Shown: piece after piece, positions 60,952 through 64,000 of the stretch
Position numbering within the stretch: the stretch's first letter is position 1
Layout: each line of letters begins with the position of its first letter
DNA from: G963923955 sp963923955
Lineage (GTDB): Bacteria; Pseudomonadota; Gammaproteobacteria; Eutrophobiales; Eutrophobiaceae
NCBI GenBank assembly: GCA_963923955.1
Contig: OZ000552.1
Location: 2,542,001 to 2,606,000, forward strand
Length of the DNA: 64,000 nucleotides
Direction: 5' to 3'
Translations under genes and position numbers: made by a program
The notes under the pieces: generated by a model
What the model was told of the DNA's origin: nothing
Databases searched by the model: none
The model's input: only the letters and a program-made list of their open reading frames with translations

Positions 60952-62295
60952 ATGCTTGATAAGGTAGTCATTGCCAACCGCGGTGAGATTGCGTTACGCA
61001 TCCTGCGCGGCTGTCGCGAACTCGGCATCAAGACCGTGGCCGTTTTTTCAGAGGTTGATCGCGAGCAGAAACATGTCTTGTTAGCCGATGAGGCGGTCTG
61101 TATCGGCCCGGCGGCATCAGCCGATAGCTATCTAAGCACGCCGGCGTTGATCAGCGCGGCTGAGGTAACTGATGCCGTGGCCATCCATCCGGGCTATGGC
61201 TTTCTGTCTGAGAATGCCGATTTTGCCGAGCATGTGGAGAACAGCGGTTTTATCTTCATCGGGCCGCGGGCGGAGACGATTCGGCTGATGGGCAGCAAGA
61301 TCTCGGCCCGCAACAGGATGATCAAGGCGGGTGTGCCGGTGGTGCCCGGCTCGGACGGGCCCTTGAGCGGGGACATGGCCAGCATCAGCAAGACGGCGAA
61401 GGAGCTTGGTTATCCGGTCATCATCAAGGCAGCCGGCGGCGGCGGTGGGCGCGGCATGCGCGTGGTGAACAGCGAGGCCGCATTGCACAATGCCGTCTCG
61501 CTAACGCGCTCGGAAGCGGCAAGCGCATTCGGGGATGATACCCTGTACATGGAGAAATTCTTAGAGCATCCACGCCATGTTGAAATACAGCTGCTGGCGG
61601 ATAATCATGGCAATGTCATCCACTTGGGCGAGCGCGATTGCTCTATGCAGCGCCGCCACCAGAAGGTCATTGAAGAGGCGCCCGCGCCGGGGATCACTGA
61701 GGCCGTGCGCGCGGCGATTGGCGAGCGCTGTGTGCAGGCCTGCAAGGAGATCGACTATCGCGGCGCCGGCACGATGGAGTTTCTCTATGAGGACGGGGAA
61801 TTTTATTTTATCGAGATGAATACCCGCATCCAGGTGGAGCACCCGGTGACGGAAATGATTACCGGCGTTGATATTGTCAAAGAGCAACTGCGCATTGCAG
61901 GCGGCGATGCGCTCAGCTACCGCCAAGAGCAGATACGCATTCACGGTCACGCCATCGAATGCCGGATTAACGCAGAAGATCCGGAGACCTTCATGCCCAG
62001 CCCCGGGGTGATCGAGAATTATCATCCGCCGGGCGGCCCGGGCATCCGGGTTGATACCCATGTCTATCAGGATTATCGCATCCCGCCGCATTATGATTCC
62101 ATGATCGGCAAGCTGATCGCCCACGGCGAGACGCGCGCGATCGCATTGCGGCGCATGTCAACGGCATTGTCCGAGATATACATTGACGGCATCAAGACCA
62201 ACATCCCCTTACACCAGCGACTGCTCAAGGACGCCGCCTTCACCGCCGGCGGGACCGATATTCACTATCTGGAAAACAAGCTCGGCCTGAAGTAG
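60952..62295 (+). CDS. accC: Biotin carboxylase AccC
   Basis: The ATP-grasp subunit of acetyl-CoA carboxylase that carboxylates biotin on AccB. At 447 residues it has normal length. Landmarks: VVIANRGEIALRILRGCREL, the Gly-rich ATP loop KAAGGGGGRGMRVV, ERDCSMQRRHQKVIEEAP with the catalytic residues, and EMNTRIQVEHPVTEMITG. It is separated from accB by 73 bp without a terminator. Confidence 0.98.
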   Translation: MLDKVVIANRGEIALRILRGCRELGIKTVAVFSEVDREQKHVLLADEAVCIGPAASADSYLSTPALISAAEVTDAVAIHPGYGFLSENADFAEHVENSGFIFIGPRAETIRLMGSKISARNRMIKAGVPVVPGSDGPLSGDMASISKTAKELGYPVIIKAAGGGGGRGMRVVNSEAALHNAVSLTRSEAASAFGDDTLYMEKFLEHPRHVEIQLLADNHGNVIHLGERDCSMQRRHQKVIEEAPAPGITEAVRAAIGERCVQACKEIDYRGAGTMEFLYEDGEFYFIEMNTRIQVEHPVTEMITGVDIVKEQLRIAGGDALSYRQEQIRIHGHAIECRINAEDPETFMPSPGVIENYHPPGGPGIRVDTHVYQDYRIPPHYDSMIGKLIAHGETRAIALRRMSTALSEIYIDGIKTNIPLHQRLLKDAAFTAGGTDIHYLENKLGLK

Positions 62296-62366
62296 CCGCC
62301 GGTGAAACTTGGGTTTTCCTTACTAAGGTGCGGCGTAAGACGAGGCATGTTCTATAAGGACGCGTT

Positions 62367-63254
62367 ATGGCCTGGCTAAGGCTGACCATCACCACCGATG
62401 CCGCGCAGGCGCAGCACGCCGCTGAACTGCTGGCGCAGTTTGCCGCCGTCGCCATCAGCTTTCATCCGGCCACGGATGAGGCGCTCTTCGAAGAAGCCGC
62501 CGACCGTGAAGCCCTCTGGCAAAAGACACAGGTCTCGGCCCTGTTGGACAGCGAGATCGAGTTGGACATCCTGCTGGCCTGCCTGCGCAATCGCATCGGC
62601 ACAGAGAATATTCTCTCTCACCAGATAGCGCCGGTAGCAGACGAGGACTGGACGCAAGCGCACAAGGCCGGGCATGGCCCCAGAGTCTTTGCCGAGCGTC
62701 TGTGCATCTGTCCGAGTTGGAGTGCGCCGCCCGCTGATGGCTTGACCACGGTGGTGCTGGATCCGGGGCTGGCTTTTGGCAGCGGCGGGCATGCGAGCAC
62801 CGCCTTGTGCCTGGACTGGCTGGCCCGGCAGGAACTGGCCGACAGAACAGTCATTGATTACGGCTGCGGTTCCGGCATCTTGGCGCTGGCCGCAGCGGCC
62901 CTAGGTGCCGGCCGGGTCTATGCCACGGATATTGACCCGCAGGCATTGTCTGCGAGCGCAGAAAATGCCCGGCGCAATGATCTCCAGAAAAAAATACAGT
63001 TCTCGCTGGCGGCGAAGGGCGCCGTGCCGGCGGCGGACATCCTGCTCGCCAACATATTGCTCGGGCCCCTGCTTGAGTTGGCGCCGCAGCTTGCCGCGCT
63101 GGTCAAGACAGGCGGCGCACTGGCCCTATCCGGCATCCTGGCCGTGCAGGCGCAGGAGTGCCAGGCCGCCTATGCGCCGTGGTTTACGCTGGATGCGCCC
63201 ACGTATCAGGATGAATGGGCCTTGCTGGTCGGCATTCGTAAAGGGCATTGCTGA
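62367..63254 (+). CDS. prmA: Ribosomal protein L11 methyltransferase PrmA
   Basis: Trimethylates ribosomal protein L11 using SAM. The 295-residue protein has the N-terminal substrate-binding domain (AWLRLTITTDAAQAQ), the linker, and a methyltransferase domain with LAFGSGGHASTALCLDWL, VIDYGCGSGILALAAAALGA, and the NPPY-like block replaced by DILLANILLGPL, as is standard for PrmA. It follows accC, as in many gammaproteobacteria. Confidence 0.95.
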   Translation: MAWLRLTITTDAAQAQHAAELLAQFAAVAISFHPATDEALFEEAADREALWQKTQVSALLDSEIELDILLACLRNRIGTENILSHQIAPVADEDWTQAHKAGHGPRVFAERLCICPSWSAPPADGLTTVVLDPGLAFGSGGHASTALCLDWLARQELADRTVIDYGCGSGILALAAAALGAGRVYATDIDPQALSASAENARRNDLQKKIQFSLAAKGAVPAADILLANILLGPLLELAPQLAALVKTGGALALSGILAVQAQECQAAYAPWFTLDAPTYQDEWALLVGIRKGHC

Positions 63255-63353
63255 GCCGGCCTGCACGGTATCCACTTTCCACTTCACATATTGCCAATAG
63301 TCGCTACTATCGACTCGTGATGAATAACAGTGCAAGCACAATAAGCAGGCTTT

Positions 63354-64000
63354 ATGTTCACTGATTGCCCGGGCTGTGCCAGACAGTTTCGTATCCGTGC
63401 TGAGCAATTATCGGCTGCCGAGGGCCTGGTCAAATGTGGCTATTGTGGTGAGCAATTCAGCGCGCTGGGGCGCCTGCGGGATGCGCCGCTGCCAAGGGCT
63501 GGCAAGGCAGAACACACCGAGCCAGAGTTCACTATTCCGGGGGAAGACAAGGCAGCAGAGGCTGACTACGCCTTCCCGGAAGAGCTGCTGCAACTGCAAA
63601 CAAGACCCGCCGGCTGGTTCAGCAGATTATTCTGGACCTGCCTGATCCTGTTGTTGTTAGTTACTTCAATCGGCCAACTTGCCTGGTTTAATCGCGATCA
63701 AGTGCTGAGCCGTTACCCGCAGCTGGTGCCCTATGCCCGGCAACTGTGTGAACGCCTGCAGTGTCAATGGATCCGCTATCGCAATGTCGGCGAGATTAGC
63801 TTACTCAATCGCGATGTCCGCGCCCATCCCCGCTATCAGGACGCTCTGTTGGTCAACGCCACGCTGGTTAATCAGGCCAAGGTCATGCAGCCCTTTCCGC
63901 GCATACAGCTGGGCCTGTTTGATACCAATGGCAAGCTGCTGGCCTATCGTGAATTTTCTTCTGATGACTATCTGGATGACAGCATCAGCGCTGAGCAGGG
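63354..64000 (+). CDS. Zinc-ribbon DUF3426 protein, 3' end beyond the window
   Basis: An open reading frame that runs off the right end. The N-terminal MJ0042-type zinc ribbon has CPGC and CGYC (MFTDCPGCARQFRIRAEQL, then LVKCGYCGEQF). After an acidic linker there is one membrane helix (LFWTCLILLLLVTSIGQLAWF) and the start of the DUF3426 domain (LCERLQCQWIRYRNVGEISLLNRDVRAHP). Such genes commonly follow prmA and precede dusB-fis in gammaproteobacteria. Function is unknown. Confidence 0.88.
   Translation, partial: MFTDCPGCARQFRIRAEQLSAAEGLVKCGYCGEQFSALGRLRDAPLPRAGKAEHTEPEFTIPGEDKAAEADYAFPEELLQLQTRPAGWFSRLFWTCLILLLLVTSIGQLAWFNRDQVLSRYPQLVPYARQLCERLQCQWIRYRNVGEISLLNRDVRAHPRYQDALLVNATLVNQAKVMQPFPRIQLGLFDTNGKLLAYREFSSDDYLDDSISAEQ

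Overview
The window is a high-GC chromosomal segment of a gammaproteobacterium of undetermined order. Two gene arrangements support this. The order argH - LytS-type kinase - LytTR regulator, with asmA-mutY-yggX downstream of argH, is also found in Pseudomonas. The order dsbD - tlpA-like - aroQ - accB - accC - prmA - DUF3426 is typical of gammaproteobacteria. HspQ, YrfG, CysQ and the ferrooxidans-type GshA fit the same picture. Conserved housekeeping blocks alternate with accessory cassettes.

Layout. 1-2.7 kb: end of an MBL-fold hydrolase, trmB, yrfG, cysQ and a tRNA-Phe(GAA). 2.8-7.9 kb, directly behind the tRNA and on the minus strand: a compact DNA phosphorothioation (Dnd) operon of dndC, a 65-residue partner, dndD, and a DndE domain fused to a HerA/FtsK-type ATPase. 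dndD is put out of frame by a 12-bp G/C homopolymer, so it is either phase-variable or a sequencing error. 8.0-9.6 kb: a DUF1640-like coiled-coil protein and a membrane pentapeptide-repeat protein. 9.6-19.8 kb: core genes yggX, mutY, asmA and argH, the algZ/algR-like two-component pair, gshA, hspQ and terB-like. 19.9-22.6 kb: a GDSL-esterase autotransporter and a second DUF1640-like protein.

22.7-30.0 kb: a Csu-type chaperone-usher pilus locus with three spore-coat-U (SCPU) subunits, chaperone and usher. It is peppered with short palindromes of the form ATTCCC-N8-GGGAAT, resembling neisserial dRS3. Four of them lie in frame inside the chaperone gene. 30.0-35.4 kb: an AT-richer, probably acquired segment. 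It holds a tyrosinase-like protein, a 1.17-kb stretch without a convincing gene but with a 25-nt poly-C run, and an overlapping trio: a small membrane protein, a two-domain methyltransferase and a membrane sulfatase-like enzyme. The segment ends abruptly at a 5'-truncated hicB-like gene. 35.8-39.1 kb: a membrane-anchored protein with a VMO-I-like motif, and a TonB-dependent receptor.

39.3-54.1 kb: a minus-strand operon for an MSHA-like type IV pilus or type II secretion-like machine. In transcription order it encodes a secretin, a TPR protein, GspE and GspF homologues, PilMN-, PilO- and PilP-like proteins, and three prepilin-like proteins. An ABC transporter (permease, TPR membrane protein, ATPase) is interleaved with the last genes, recalling Myxococcus pilGHI. 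54.3-55.7 kb: a type II restriction-modification pair whose genes overlap by 73 nt. 55.8-64 kb: metF, cutA, dsbD, a TlpA-like thioredoxin, aroQ, accB, accC, prmA and a truncated DUF3426 zinc-ribbon protein.

The points most worth following up are the homopolymer in dndD together with the DndE-HerA fusion, the repeat-derived insert in the pilus chaperone, the ABC transporter embedded in the pilus operon, and the AT-rich cassette with its poly-C run. All calls come from reading sequence and translations by eye; no database search was run.
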